64,000 nt of DNA from Streptomyces sp. NBC_00510 (GTDB lineage Bacteria; Actinomycetota; Actinomycetes; Streptomycetales; Streptomycetaceae). The notes below the pieces were generated by a model. That model was given only the letters and a program-made list of their open reading frames with translations. It was not told the DNA's origin and ran no database searches. Every line of letters begins with the position of its first letter. The first letter of the stretch is position 1. Location of the stretch: assembly GCA_036013505.1 (NCBI GenBank), contig CP107851.1, forward strand, positions 2,418,001 through 2,482,000, written 5' to 3'. This document shows, piece by piece, positions 37,165 to 48,372 of the stretch. Made by a program: the position numbers and the translations under genes.

Positions 37165-37977
37165 TCACTCCGTGCGGAGCGAGGTCAGCATCATCATGGC
37201 CGTGGGGAAGGGGCGCTTGCCCGGGGCCGCGGGCGGCGAGGGCAGCCGGACCCGCTCGCCGTCCAGGTGCGGGGCGATGCGGGGCGGGCGGTTGTAGTCG
37301 ATGCCGAAGCCGTCCGCGGACCGGCTGACGGCGGCGTCGGCCTCGACCGGCGCGCTCATCCGCAGCAGGACGGAGCCCACGGTCAGGTCCTCGCCGGGCG
37401 ACCACGGCACGGGCTGTCCCGGGGCGGCGGTCCGCTCGGTGGTGACCCGCTGCGGGCGGGTGCGGCGCAGCGCGGTGACGGCGCCGTCCGGCGGGGGCGC
37501 GGCGACCCGGCCGCGCACCTCGTCGCCGGGCGCGGTACGGGTACGGTGCCAGTGTGCGGAGCCGTCGGCGCCGACCGTCACCCACAGCCCGCCCTCGGGG
37601 ACGCCATGGCCTTCGAGGCGGATCGCGCACAGCGGTCCGGAGCCGATCTCGTGGCTGCCGAAGGCGAGCAGCCAAGTGCGTCCGGCCTGCGGTCCGGAGA
37701 CCACGTGGACCTCGGCGAGCACGGGCCCGGCGTCGGCGCGTACCCGGTCGGGGTCCGTTCCGGCTGTGCCGAGGCCCAGGACGCCGCCTTCGCGCAGTCC
37801 CGTCGAGGCGACGGGCGCGTCCGGGTCGAGCCGGCGGCCGTCGAGGTAGAGGTTACGGGTGCGCGTCCCGTCCACGGCCTCGGCGAGGTCCGCGACGGTG
37901 GTGCGCGGTGGCAGCCCTACGAGGTGGTCGCGGCGCGCACCGTCCGCGCCGTCGACGGTGGTGATGGTGAGGTTCAC
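37165..37977 (-). CDS. N-terminal FHA/ubiquitin-like part of a type VII secretion FtsK/SpoIIIE (EccC-like) ATPase, truncated
   Basis: 270 residues from a GTG at 37977 (VNLTITTVDGADGARRDHLV). It has a ubiquitin-like/FHA-like N-terminal region (LPPRTTVADLAEAVDG, LYLDGRRLDPDAP, HVVSGPQAGRTWLLAFGSHE) and then SAPVEADAAVSRSADGFGID-YNRPPRI, the segment that precedes the transmembrane helices of the Streptomyces EccC homologue. The protein stops just after PTAMMMLTSLRTE, so the membrane segments and all ATPase domains are missing. The remaining piece cannot power secretion. Truncation coincides with the inverted repeat at 37125. Confidence 0.7.
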   Translation of the reverse strand: MNLTITTVDGADGARRDHLVGLPPRTTVADLAEAVDGTRTRNLYLDGRRLDPDAPVASTGLREGGVLGLGTAGTDPDRVRADAGPVLAEVHVVSGPQAGRTWLLAFGSHEIGSGPLCAIRLEGHGVPEGGLWVTVGADGSAHWHRTRTAPGDEVRGRVAAPPPDGAVTALRRTRPQRVTTERTAAPGQPVPWSPGEDLTVGSVLLRMSAPVEADAAVSRSADGFGIDYNRPPRIAPHLDGERVRLPSPPAAPGKRPFPTAMMMLTSLRTE

Positions 37978-37996
37978 GGTCTTCCCAGTTCGGGCG

Positions 37997-39142
37997 TCAC
38001 GAGGACGAGGAGCGTGTGATGGTGGCGGACACGCCCGCCGGTCCGAATGCGGTCGGTTCGGCGAGGTCGTCCTCGTCGCCGGTTTCGCGGGCGGCGGGGG
38101 CCGCCCCGGGCTCGGGGCGGGGAACGGTCGCGGAGACCCCCATGGGGGTGGACGGGTACCCGGACTCGACGAGGTCGTCGTCGGCCGACGGGCCGTGGAG
38201 CGCCCTCGGCGGGTGAGGGCCGGCACCCTCGTCGTCCTCGGGCACCGGCGGCAGGGCGTGCACCAGCCGGGACACGGCACGGGCCAGAGGCAGCGCGTCG
38301 ACCGTGAGGGTGGGCGAGTCGCCGTGCAGGCGCAGGTGGCCGTCCCGGTCCGCTTCCAGGATCAGGGTGCTGTGGCGGGCCACGCCGAGGGTGAGCAGGC
38401 GCACGCCGGCCGGCCGGTTGCGCTCCGGCGCCCCGGCGCTCACGCCGTAGCGGGTGCCGGGCCGTTCGAAGACGTCGTCGGGACCCTGGTGCTCGGGGTG
38501 CACCCCGGCGCCGACCACGACGCGGCCCGCGGGCAGGCGGGCGTCGAGTTGGGCGGCGAGGGCCTGGAGCACCGCGCGGGCGGTGCTCGGTTCACCGGTG
38601 ACGGAGACCTCCGGGGGAACGGCCGTCAGGTCGAACAGCAACACATTGGTGCCGGACCGGCCGAGGCAGACGAGGACGGGGGCCTCGCTGCGTCCGGTCT
38701 CCGGTGCGGTACCGAGGTCTGTGCGGCCGATCCACCATAAGCGCGGTTCGGCGGCGTCGCGGACCCACGGTTCGGGTAGCGCGCCCTCCCCGGCGCGGGC
38801 GTAGGGGACGTAGACTCCGACGGCGTCGGTGCCGAGGAGCGTCGCGTACGGCCGGACGCCGGGATGTTCGGCGGCGGCGCGGCGCAGCGCGGTCGCGGCG
38901 TCCGTCCAACCGGAGGCGTCGCGGAGTAGGCGGGCGAGCACCCGCAGGCCGCGGCGGTGCCGCAGCTCCGTGCAGACGGGCGTGGCGAAGGCGTCGGCGG
39001 TCGTCGTCAGTTCGCGTACGACGCAGCGGCGCAGCGCGCCCCAGCCGCCCTTGCGGCGGACGATCCAGTGCGCCAGCACGACGACGAGGATCAACAGGCC
39101 GATGAGTCCGATGAGCCGGGTCCAGCCGGGGGGAACGTTCAC
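37997..39142 (-). CDS. Type VII secretion-associated membrane protein
   Basis: 381 residues from a GTG at 39142. A single N-terminal transmembrane segment (LIGLIGLLILVVVLAHWIV) is followed by a soluble region with LRRCVVRELTTTADAFATPV, VGVYVPYARAG, and a beta-rich middle (PEVSVTGEPSTARAVLQALA). The end is acidic and Ser-rich with repeated GVSAT motifs. It sits between the truncated EccC gene (19 bases away) and an overlapping sigma-factor remnant, an order seen in Streptomyces ESX-like loci. Possibly an EccE-like partner, but that identification is not certain. Confidence 0.55.
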   Translation of the reverse strand: MNVPPGWTRLIGLIGLLILVVVLAHWIVRRKGGWGALRRCVVRELTTTADAFATPVCTELRHRRGLRVLARLLRDASGWTDAATALRRAAAEHPGVRPYATLLGTDAVGVYVPYARAGEGALPEPWVRDAAEPRLWWIGRTDLGTAPETGRSEAPVLVCLGRSGTNVLLFDLTAVPPEVSVTGEPSTARAVLQALAAQLDARLPAGRVVVGAGVHPEHQGPDDVFERPGTRYGVSAGAPERNRPAGVRLLTLGVARHSTLILEADRDGHLRLHGDSPTLTVDALPLARAVSRLVHALPPVPEDDEGAGPHPPRALHGPSADDDLVESGYPSTPMGVSATVPRPEPGAAPAARETGDEDDLAEPTAFGPAGVSATITRSSSS

Positions 39143-39486
39143 GCGGCCACTCCGTCCACGCCGCGGCGGGCGAGTTCTGCCCTCAGGGCCCGAACGCCAT
39201 GGTGGGTACGGGACTTGACGGTGCTCCGCGGCACGCCGATGCCGGTGACGGCGTGGGCTCCGCTCAGGTCCGTGACCTGGACGCGGACGACGCCCTCGCG
39301 GTGGGCCGACGGGAGGGCGCTCAACGTGGCGAGCAGCACGGAACGGTCCTCGACGAGGCCGGCGTGGTCCTCGGAGTGCTCGAGCGCTGTGCCCGCGAAG
39401 TCCGCGGCGGTGATACCGACGGGAACGGCTCGGTCGCGGCGCTGATCGATCACGAGGTTGCGATCGACCTGGAACAGGCACATGGA
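39139..39486 (-). pseudogene. ECF sigma factor, N-terminally truncated
   Basis: The frame from about 39486 shows the end of sigma region 2 (LFQVDRNLVIDQRR) and a region 4 (VLLATLSALPSAHREGVVRV, then GIGVPRSTVKSRTHHGVRAL). Most of region 2, including the core polymerase-binding helix, is absent, and the frame upstream is not coding-like. The stop overlaps the next gene's start (GTGA). Originally an ECF factor controlling the island; now probably inactive. Confidence 0.6.
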
Positions 39487-40260
39487 CCGCCCGTTCCCGC
39501 CCGTCCAGCCGCCCGGCGCGACTGCCCAACCATCAGTTCCGCGGATATCCACAGCGTGTCCTTTGTGCGGGTCCCCCAGCAGTGCGCCGAGAGGATGTGT
39601 ATCTCAACGGCGTGGACGGGTTCGAAAATAGTTACATGGTCGTCCACGGGCCGACTGATGCTTATGTACAGCGTTTCCCGCAGCGCCCGTCCTCGAATAT
39701 GACGACAGTGCCATGTCCGCGCCACGATGGGCTTGATCCGCCGGCTCCGCCGGTATCGTGCCGGGCGTGAATGTCCGCCCCGCCCTCACGGCAGTCGGAC
39801 TCGCTCAAGCGTATGACGTAAAGATTATGATACTGAACGAGATCCTCTGGTCACAGTGTCGGCGCATATTCGATCATTCGCTGACACACCTGGTGAAATT
39901 CAAAACTACTGTTTGATCTGCCCGAAACCGATGGGCGGACACGCGCCGTAAGCTTCCGCCGCGCAGATTCCCCAGCAGACAGGAGACCACGTGCCTCCCC
40001 ATCCCGGCCCACGGGACCCATAGGTTCTCGACGAGGCCCAGCCCCGTTTCGCGAACACCTTCGCCCGACGCCCCTCCCTGCCGCACCGGCGTCTACTGCC
40101 GGACCGGCGGGCGTGGAGCGTGCTGGCGACCACGTCGGCCGTCATCGGCTGCGCGGTCCGTCTCGGTCCCGTTACCACGGGGTCATCTCCAAGGCGCGTT
40201 TTGCAGATCGGCTACCCGGCTACTGGTGACCGCCTTCACCGGTCACTCACACGACCCGAG
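39487..40260. other. 770-bp region without a supported gene
   Basis: Holds an AT-richer patch (39790-39920) and scattered short frames. A plus-strand stretch near 40023-40200 (VLDEAQPRFANTFARRPSLP) has some coding character but no start or recognisable motif. No inverted repeats of note. Confidence 0.35.
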
Positions 40261-40836
40261 TCACACCACTGGCTGTGCAGACCCGCTGACGAAGGCGCGC
40301 GTCGTAGCCCGACCGCTCAGCGCCGCGGAGAACTGGTCCGTGACGTTTCCCAGTGCCTCGGCGGATGTGGGTGCGAGGACCGGTACGCCCTCCTCGCTGG
40401 CGATGTCGCGGTCGAGCGTGAACCAGCCGGGCACGATGTGGGAGGCACCCATGGAGCTGAGAACCGGGCGCAAGGCGTAATCGATGGCCAGGACGTGGGC
40501 GATGCTGCCACCCGTGGCGAGAGGGAGCACGGTTTTGCCGCTCAGGGCGTACTGGGGCAGTAGGTCAAGCAGCGACTTCAGCAGGCCCGAATAGGCGGCC
40601 TTGTACACGGGCGTCCCGATGACGATCCCGTCCGCTCGCGTGAACTGCTCCGCGACGGTTACGATGGCGGGGTGGCGGGAGTCCGCGCCGAGCAGCGCCT
40701 CCGCGGGCAGCGTGCGCACTTCCAGCGGGGTTACTTCATGTCCCTGCCGCCGCAGGCGATCGTCCAGATGACGCAGGAGACGGTTGGTGCGGGAGGTCGG
40801 GGAGGGGCTTCCGGAGACGGACAGGACGGCGGCCAT
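40261..40836 (-). CDS. NAD(P)H-dependent FMN reductase (SsuE-like)
   Basis: 191 residues from the ATG at 40836, with GGAAGG upstream. The flavodoxin-like fold is shown by AAVLSVSGSPSPTSRTNRLL (FMN phosphate loop), then DGIVIGTPVYKAAYSGLLKS and LLDLLPQYALSGKTVLPLAT, a strong match to SsuE/MsuE-type reductases. These supply reduced FMN to partner monooxygenases. The gene is on the same strand as, and downstream of, the acyl-CoA-dehydrogenase-like monooxygenase, separated by a disrupted ORF. The pair may form a two-component system. Confidence 0.85.
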   Translation of the reverse strand: MAAVLSVSGSPSPTSRTNRLLRHLDDRLRRQGHEVTPLEVRTLPAEALLGADSRHPAIVTVAEQFTRADGIVIGTPVYKAAYSGLLKSLLDLLPQYALSGKTVLPLATGGSIAHVLAIDYALRPVLSSMGASHIVPGWFTLDRDIASEEGVPVLAPTSAEALGNVTDQFSAALSGRATTRAFVSGSAQPVV

Positions 40837-40920
40837 GCGAGAACCTTCCATTTTGCGGTCGGGGTGGAGTGGTTTCGTGGAGAGTGTCGGCCCGTCACCA
40901 GGCGCTGAATTGCACCGTGG

Positions 40921-41220
40921 TCAGCGGCAGCAGGTCGTCGCAAGGGTCTCCAGGAAAGACACGACCTCGGCCGCCACCGTCCGGTGCTGGAGGTCGTTGA
41001 GGACGTCGTGGCGGTCTTCCTTGGTGCGGAAGGCCAGGCCGATGCCGGCGAGGGTGCCGACCTCAGACCAAGGCTCGCTGATGTTGGCGATGGTCTACAG
41101 GCCCTCGACGATGGGAGATTGGTGGAACCGGTCATCGGCTGGGCCACCCGTCGCGAAGTCAGTGCCCACACCGATGACATTCGCGGCACCGGCACCGCCC
41201 AGGGCGTCCCCGGGCCAGGC
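40921..41220 (-). pseudogene. Disrupted ORF between monooxygenase and flavin reductase
   Basis: One minus-strand frame reads coherently (AANVIGVGTDFATGG, then after an internal TAG near 41096 ISEPWSEVGTLAGIGLAFR and DVLNDLQHRTVAAEVVSFLE) to a stop at 40921. A start is missing and an in-frame stop splits it. The family is not recognised. Its position suggests it once belonged to the monooxygenase operon. Confidence 0.4.
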
Positions 41221-41324
41221 TGGTCCACGCGGGCAGGCCAAGGCCGGGCGGCACCTCCGTTCCGGCGCGCCCGGCTGTGGCCTTGATGCCTGCGGTCAAT
41301 TCGTTCCAGGCCGTACAGCTAGTG

Positions 41325-42479
41325 TCAGAACAGCTGTCGCCCGGGGGCGAAGCCGAACCGTACACGGCCTACCGCCTCGAAGAGGTCCGCGGAGTGGTTG
41401 GCGTGTTGAAGCGCGACCATGCCGTCCCGGAAGAGCCGCTCGACGGGATTGCCTCGGTAGAGGGAAGAAGAACTGCCGAGCTCGTACATGTCCAGCAAGA
41501 CCTTCCTGCTGACCTGTGCAGCGTGACTCATCGCGGCACGAAGGGACGCGCGCTGCCCGAGGGTGACAGGCTCAGAGCTCTCACGATCGGTGTACATCGC
41601 TGCAGCTGCCGAGTGCAGCAAGAGCCGCGCTGCCTGAAGAGCGGCCTCCGACTGGGCGATCACCGCCTGGACGCGTGCGGATTCGGCAAGTGTCCGACCG
41701 CTGGGCGTCTTCTTGGACACAGCCAGGGCGACCGTCTCCTCGATGGCTGCCTGCGCCATGCCCAAGACGACGGCGGTACACCCGGGAAGGACGAGCGCGG
41801 GGATGAACCCCTGGTACAGGGGACGGTTGATGCGAGCCGGCTCGTCCAAGCCGGCGGCCAGTTCGTCCGGGACGAAAGCGTCGTGAACGGCAACGTCATT
41901 ACTGCCCGAACCGAGCATGCCGCTGACGTTCCAGGTGTCCTTCATCTCCCACTGCCCTCGGCGGAGTGCAAAGAGTCGGACGTCCGGCGTTCCTCGATCC
42001 GTCATACGCTGGTTGCCGTCCTCGACGACCGCGCCGACCACGGCGAGCCAGGTGGCCTGACCGATACCACTGACGATCTTCCATGTGCCGGACACGCGAT
42101 AGCCACCGTCGGTGGGTACTGCGACTCCGGGTGATCCCGAGTTGGCGAAGATGGGCTCATCTCCACTTGCCCAGATTTGGTCGCTGCCCGCCTGGTCGAG
42201 CAGTGCACCGAGGAATCCCCAGTTGGCATTCCATACCGTCCAGGCTACCGACGCATCCAGGCGACCGAGCGTCTCGTACACCTTGAGCACCGTCTCCAAG
42301 GTGGCTTCGAACCCGCCGTACTCGCGCGGGGTGAGCATGCGGAGTGCTCCGTGATCGCGCAACTCGTGAAGCAGCTTCTCGGGCAGGGCCCGGCTTGCCT
42401 CCATGTGGCGGGCAGCTGCGCTGATGGAGGGTGCCAGTCGTGCGGGCAGTTCCAACAGGCTGTACTCGTTCGTACTCAT
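41325..42479 (-). CDS. Acyl-CoA-dehydrogenase-like flavin-dependent monooxygenase (group D)
   Basis: 384 residues from the ATG at 42479, with AGGAGA upstream. The acyl-CoA dehydrogenase fold is visible: LHELRDHGALRMLTPREYGG, a middle barrel (GYRVSGTWKIVSGIGQATWL) and a C-terminal helical domain (AQAAIEETVALAVSKKTPSG). No catalytic Glu of true dehydrogenases is obvious, and a neighbouring FMN reductase fits oxygenating members such as DszC, HsaA or the isobutylamine N-hydroxylase VlmH. It would use reduced flavin and oxygen to hydroxylate a small molecule. The substrate is not determinable from sequence. Confidence 0.8.
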   Translation of the reverse strand: MSTNEYSLLELPARLAPSISAAARHMEASRALPEKLLHELRDHGALRMLTPREYGGFEATLETVLKVYETLGRLDASVAWTVWNANWGFLGALLDQAGSDQIWASGDEPIFANSGSPGVAVPTDGGYRVSGTWKIVSGIGQATWLAVVGAVVEDGNQRMTDRGTPDVRLFALRRGQWEMKDTWNVSGMLGSGSNDVAVHDAFVPDELAAGLDEPARINRPLYQGFIPALVLPGCTAVVLGMAQAAIEETVALAVSKKTPSGRTLAESARVQAVIAQSEAALQAARLLLHSAAAAMYTDRESSEPVTLGQRASLRAAMSHAAQVSRKVLLDMYELGSSSSLYRGNPVERLFRDGMVALQHANHSADLFEAVGRVRFGFAPGRQLF

Positions 42480-42598
42480 CTCTTCTCCTGGTGTTGCCAT
42501 GTGCAGCGTGGTTGGCGTCGGGCACAGCGTTCTGTGGCCCGCAAGCCGATGCCGAGGTTCGAGCGGTTCGGCGTGACCGCCTAATCCCCGGAGCAGGG

Positions 42599-43435
42599 TC
42601 ACTTGCGCCACAGCCAGGTGATTCGGTCGTACATCGGCTCAAATCCTGCTCGCCGCATGTTGTGAAGCGAGGAGTTGTGTTCGCCAGGACCTTCCGCTCC
42701 GGTCTCGGCCACCAGCCACCGACAGCCTGCGGCGAGAGCTGCCTGCGCGCGGATGGCGAGTAGCGCGGACTGAGCTCCGCGGCCCCGGCTCTCCGGGAGT
42801 GTGGCTCCGCCGAACATATCGGCACAATCTCCGTTGACGAACAGGCTTCCGACGGCGATGATCCGCTCGCCTTCCCACACGGCATATTGCTGCCAATCGG
42901 GATTGCCCACACACGACGCGGCCACGTCGATCAGGCCGGTCCCGCTCATACCGAACGCCGCGATCATGACGGTGGCCCACTCATGGGCATGGCGAGGCTC
43001 CACTTTGGCAACGCGTAGACGCGGGTCGAGTCCCGCGATGCCGTCGTGGGCGGACTGTGTGCTCTTCGTCTCGCAGCCAAGCTTGACGATCCGACCTCCG
43101 GGAGTCAGCTCCAGTTCGCCGACGATCGTTTCCCAGTCCGCCGGCAGTAGCTGCGGCGCGATCACGAACCTGCCCTGAGACACGCCTTGACTGCGGTAGA
43201 AGTCACGGACCTGCGCCAGGACGTTCACGTCGACCGGCGCGTCCGTACCGAAGCCACCGGCCCGATTGAAGAATCCACTCGGATCCTCGCGCATCGCCAT
43301 CGCTTGCACGGACCCGACGCTGAACGAACCGACGCCCAGTGCCTCCCGTACCGACGCAGGCGCCCCCGTGACGAAGTCCACGTACGCCTTGATCTCGGTC
43401 TGCTCGGCCTCGCGGACCGGCACGGTGCTGCTCAT
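42599..43435 (-). CDS. GNAT-family N-acetyltransferase (paralog of 60949 gene)
   Basis: 278 residues from the ATG at 43435. A less conserved N-terminal half (GFGTDAPVDVNVLAQVRDFY, then RFVIAPQLLPADWETI) is followed by a GNAT domain with IIAVGSLFVNGDCADMFGGA, the acetyl-CoA loop LPESRGRGAQSALLAIRA (R/Q-x-x-G-x-A-like) and TGAEGPGEHNSSLHNMRRAG-F. The same two-part layout and many identical positions occur in the gene at 60949. It lies 120 bases upstream of the monooxygenase on the same strand. Substrate unknown; acylation of the monooxygenase product or self-protection is an inference. Confidence 0.82.
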   Translation of the reverse strand: MSSTVPVREAEQTEIKAYVDFVTGAPASVREALGVGSFSVGSVQAMAMREDPSGFFNRAGGFGTDAPVDVNVLAQVRDFYRSQGVSQGRFVIAPQLLPADWETIVGELELTPGGRIVKLGCETKSTQSAHDGIAGLDPRLRVAKVEPRHAHEWATVMIAAFGMSGTGLIDVAASCVGNPDWQQYAVWEGERIIAVGSLFVNGDCADMFGGATLPESRGRGAQSALLAIRAQAALAAGCRWLVAETGAEGPGEHNSSLHNMRRAGFEPMYDRITWLWRK

Positions 43436-43566
43436 GCCTGTTTCTCTTCTCATAGTTGTCTGTACAGCCAGTACGGTGAATGCGAACTCCGACGCTCTCT
43501 GTCGCGCCGGCCCACGACTGCTTCCGCGCAGCTTGCCCAGCTGTGCGTCAAGCGTTTTCGGGGCGC

Positions 43567-44085
43567 GCCCCTGGTTCGAGGCGCCCCTGTGAAGACGGCC
43601 CTTGGAAGTGGCCCGTGTGGGGTTCTTCGGTGCGATCCGCTGACAGTGCCTGACGCACACTGCTCACAGGGCAGTCCGCCGCAATGCACGCAGCTCCCGG
43701 ACGTCGGAGGTTCGGGAGCTGTCGTTGTTCGCAGTCACACCCGCATGATGCGGTGGGGGGCGGAAAAGTTTGCTCCAGGAGCGAAGATCTTTTCAGGGAG
43801 CGCGTGGGCGGTGCAGACGCAGCTCGGGCTGCCCCTGGTTCGGGACGCCCCTGTGAAGACGGCCCTTGGAAATGGCCCGTGTGGGGTTCTTCGGTGCGAT
43901 CCGCTGACAGTGCCTGACGCACACTGCTCACAGGGCAGTCCGCCGCAATGCACGCAGCTCCCGGACGTCGGAGGTTCGGGAGCTGTCGTTGTTCGCAGTC
44001 ACACCTGCATGATGCGGTGGGGGTAAGTTCACTCCGGGAGCGAAGATCTTTTCAGAGTGCGCGTGTGTGGTACAAGCGCAGCTTC
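43567..44085. repeat. Two tandem ~255-bp direct repeats with hairpins, overlapping the sigma-gene tail
   Basis: Copies at about 43567-43821 and 43831-44085 (264-bp offset) are over 90% alike by eye. Each contains the inverted repeat CAGCTCCCG...CGGGAGCTG (43691-43721 and 43955-43985). The second copy includes the last ten codons of the sigma-factor gene, and the first copy holds a diverged duplicate of that tail (ELRLHRPRAP-stop versus KLRLYHTRAL-stop). It is therefore a tandem duplication of the gene's 3' end with its terminator-like hairpin. Confidence 0.85.
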
Positions 44086-44999
44086 GTCACGCGTCCCCCA
44101 GCCAGGGACATCACCCATACGATCCCGGGCGGACAGTGGAAAGGATCCTCCGGGGGGTTGATCAGAGCGGCTTCGTAGATGGCTACTTGCCTGCTGGCCA
44201 CCACGTTCCGGAGGTGCTGCTGCACGCCGATGGCCTCGTTGTTGTCCCAAGCGACCTGCAGGTAGTCGATGCCCGTCCGTTTGCTGGTTGGCCATATCAC
44301 GTCCGCTTCCGATGACCAGTGGTCGGACAGCACGCAGGCGAGCTTGCCTTGTCGCGCGGACGCCAACGTGTCTTCCGCCAACTTGTGGTGCGCCGCTGTC
44401 AGAGAAGTGGCATCGTGGTGGACTTGGTCGGCAGAGCCGAGCAGCCCATCGAGCAGCTTGGAGCGCGCTTTGTGGAGCCGACTGCGAACCGTACTGACCG
44501 GCGTGCCACACACCGCCGCGATGTCGTCATAGGCACGCACGTCGGTGAAGTAGCGCAGCATGGTCACAAGCCGCAGGTTCGGGGGGAGGTCCTCCAAGGC
44601 ACTCCAAACCCAGTCCCTCATTGCATGCTCTTCGAGTATCTCCGCCGGATCGGAGGGATCGCACAACCGTTCTCGGGTGACGGCCTTCACAGGTTCGGCC
44701 ATGGGTGTGGCCGACATTTTCCGCAGCTGAGCGCGACAGGTGTTGCGGACCACCATTCGCAGCCATGGGCCGATGGCGTTGGGGTCTCTGACGTCGCCAA
44801 TGCGGCGCAGGGCGATGATCGCCGCCTCCTGCACGGCATCTTCGGCGTCCTGGCTATGGCCAAGCACGGCCAGAGCGACGGCACGCATACATGCCTGATG
44901 CCTGGCGAGAAGCAGGCCAAGGGAGCCGGCGTCGCCTGCTTGGGCGGCGCGTACCAGCTCGGAGTCCTGGGGCGCTCCACCCACCAATTGATCAGTCAT
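44052..44999 (-). CDS. ECF sigma factor with C-terminal SnoaL-like domain
   Basis: 315 residues from the ATG at 44999. Sigma region 2 (SLGLLLARHQACMRAVALAV, then GHSQDAEDAVQEAAIIALRR and GPWLRMVVRNTCRAQLR) and region 4 (LEDLPPNLRLVTMLRYFTDV, then AVCGTPVSTVRSRLHKARSK) are intact. A C-terminal domain of about 110 residues (LACVLSDHWSSEADVIW ... GGRVTKLRLYHTRAL) resembles the SnoaL/NTF2-like extension of SigJ-type factors, which replaces an anti-sigma factor. It may control nearby genes. Its 3' end is part of a tandem duplication. Confidence 0.85.
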   Translation of the reverse strand: MTDQLVGGAPQDSELVRAAQAGDAGSLGLLLARHQACMRAVALAVLGHSQDAEDAVQEAAIIALRRIGDVRDPNAIGPWLRMVVRNTCRAQLRKMSATPMAEPVKAVTRERLCDPSDPAEILEEHAMRDWVWSALEDLPPNLRLVTMLRYFTDVRAYDDIAAVCGTPVSTVRSRLHKARSKLLDGLLGSADQVHHDATSLTAAHHKLAEDTLASARQGKLACVLSDHWSSEADVIWPTSKRTGIDYLQVAWDNNEAIGVQQHLRNVVASRQVAIYEAALINPPEDPFHCPPGIVWVMSLAGGRVTKLRLYHTRAL

Positions 45000-45376
45000 T
45001 CGCAGAGTATACCGGAGAGCTTTACGCGGACCTTCTGGACAATTAAGCGGACGATCACCTGGGTATGGTATGCGATGTGTGGGTGATCCGTGTTGTGTCG
45101 TGTTCGCGATGTGATCGTTATACTCACACCCCTGCCCCGTCACCGCACCCAGCTTTGAAATCCGGGCCTGTCACGGCTGATCGGTAGCCCTTTCCAGCCT
45201 TCGCCGGATCATGGCGGTGTTGCTACCCTCCGACGTTTATGGGAAACCGATTCCGAGCGGCGCCGCCCTATTTCACCTTGCCCTCGTGTGCTGCGTGCAG
45301 AACACGAGGGCACTGAGGTCTCTCGGCGACCGCACAGCCGCCCGCGACCCACGCCAAAGGCGGCAAACCGTCGACG
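45000..45376. other. Intergenic region between sigma factor and KARI gene
   Basis: The sigma gene and the KARI gene are both on the minus strand, so this holds the sigma promoter and the KARI 3' end. No gene is supported. A short imperfect hairpin occurs around 45285-45310 (CACGAGGGCA on plus), too weak to call. Confidence 0.4.
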
Positions 45377-47560
<2,184 letters not shown>

Positions 47561-48334
47561 ATGACACCGATGAACGACCCTCTCCGGCCGGTCGTGTATG
47601 CCTACACGACCGTCTTCGAGGTGCTGTCGGCCGTTGCAACCGCCTGCAACAGACGACACCCCGATGGCACTGTCCTGGCCGTCTCGGGTGCGCCGGTAGC
47701 CTCGCTCAACTCGGTCATCAGCCCCAACCTCGAACCGAGCCCGGAGACCATCGAGGAGATGGCCGCCGGCGCCGGGCTGGCGGACCTTCCCTGGAGCATC
47801 AAGGTGCGCGGCATACCGGGACCGCGCGTCACGGAGATGGCGGCTCGGCACGGCCTGACCTCCAGCACCGCGCAACCGCTCATGATCAGGCGGCCTGACG
47901 CCGGAGCACCGTTGCCGACGATGAACGACTCCCTGCGGATGCTTCGCGTACGCGACGACGAGCTCGACCTCTACGTGACCGCGCTCGCGGAAGGCTTCGG
48001 CGTACCGCGCGAGGCGTTCGCCATGTTCGCTGCCCCAGAGCTGTCGAAGGTGGAGGGGATCACCCACTACCTGGCATGGGTCGACGGCGTTCCGGTGGGG
48101 ACGGGAATGGCCGCGGTCTCGGGCGATCTACTGGGTGTCTTCAACATCGCCGTACTGCCGGGCCACCGGCGACGAGGCTACGGGCAGGCCATCACGACCG
48201 AGATCGTCCGCGCGGGGCACGAGGTCGGCGCCGCCACCGCGTACCTGTACTCAAGCATGATGGGTGAGCACGTCTACTCGTCGGCGGGCTTCCGTGTTGC
48301 GGAGATGCTCACTACCTTCACCGCACCTACGTAG
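47561..48334 (+). CDS. GNAT-family N-acetyltransferase
   Basis: 257 residues from the ATG at 47561; an ATG three codons later is equally possible. The N-terminal half resembles the first domain of GNAT-like proteins (ACNRRHPDGTVLAVSGAPVA). The C-terminal half has the acetyl-CoA motif VLPGHRRRGYGQAITTEIVR preceded by FNIAV and followed by AYLYSSMMGEHVYSSAGFRV. No strong operon partner; it is divergent from the KARI gene. Substrate unknown. Distinct from the two paralogs at 42.6 and 60.9 kb, but same general fold. Confidence 0.82.
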   Translation: MTPMNDPLRPVVYAYTTVFEVLSAVATACNRRHPDGTVLAVSGAPVASLNSVISPNLEPSPETIEEMAAGAGLADLPWSIKVRGIPGPRVTEMAARHGLTSSTAQPLMIRRPDAGAPLPTMNDSLRMLRVRDDELDLYVTALAEGFGVPREAFAMFAAPELSKVEGITHYLAWVDGVPVGTGMAAVSGDLLGVFNIAVLPGHRRRGYGQAITTEIVRAGHEVGAATAYLYSSMMGEHVYSSAGFRVAEMLTTFTAPT

Positions 48335-48372
48335 GAGGCACCCGGCCGGGGGCCACCCCGGACCGCCGGAAC

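Noticed and set aside
43548-43953. Small proteins encoded in the 43.6-44.0 kb repeats
   Set aside because: The frames exist only because the repeats are GC-rich; they contain no start with a ribosome-binding site, and the hairpin and sigma-tail duplication explain the sequence better.
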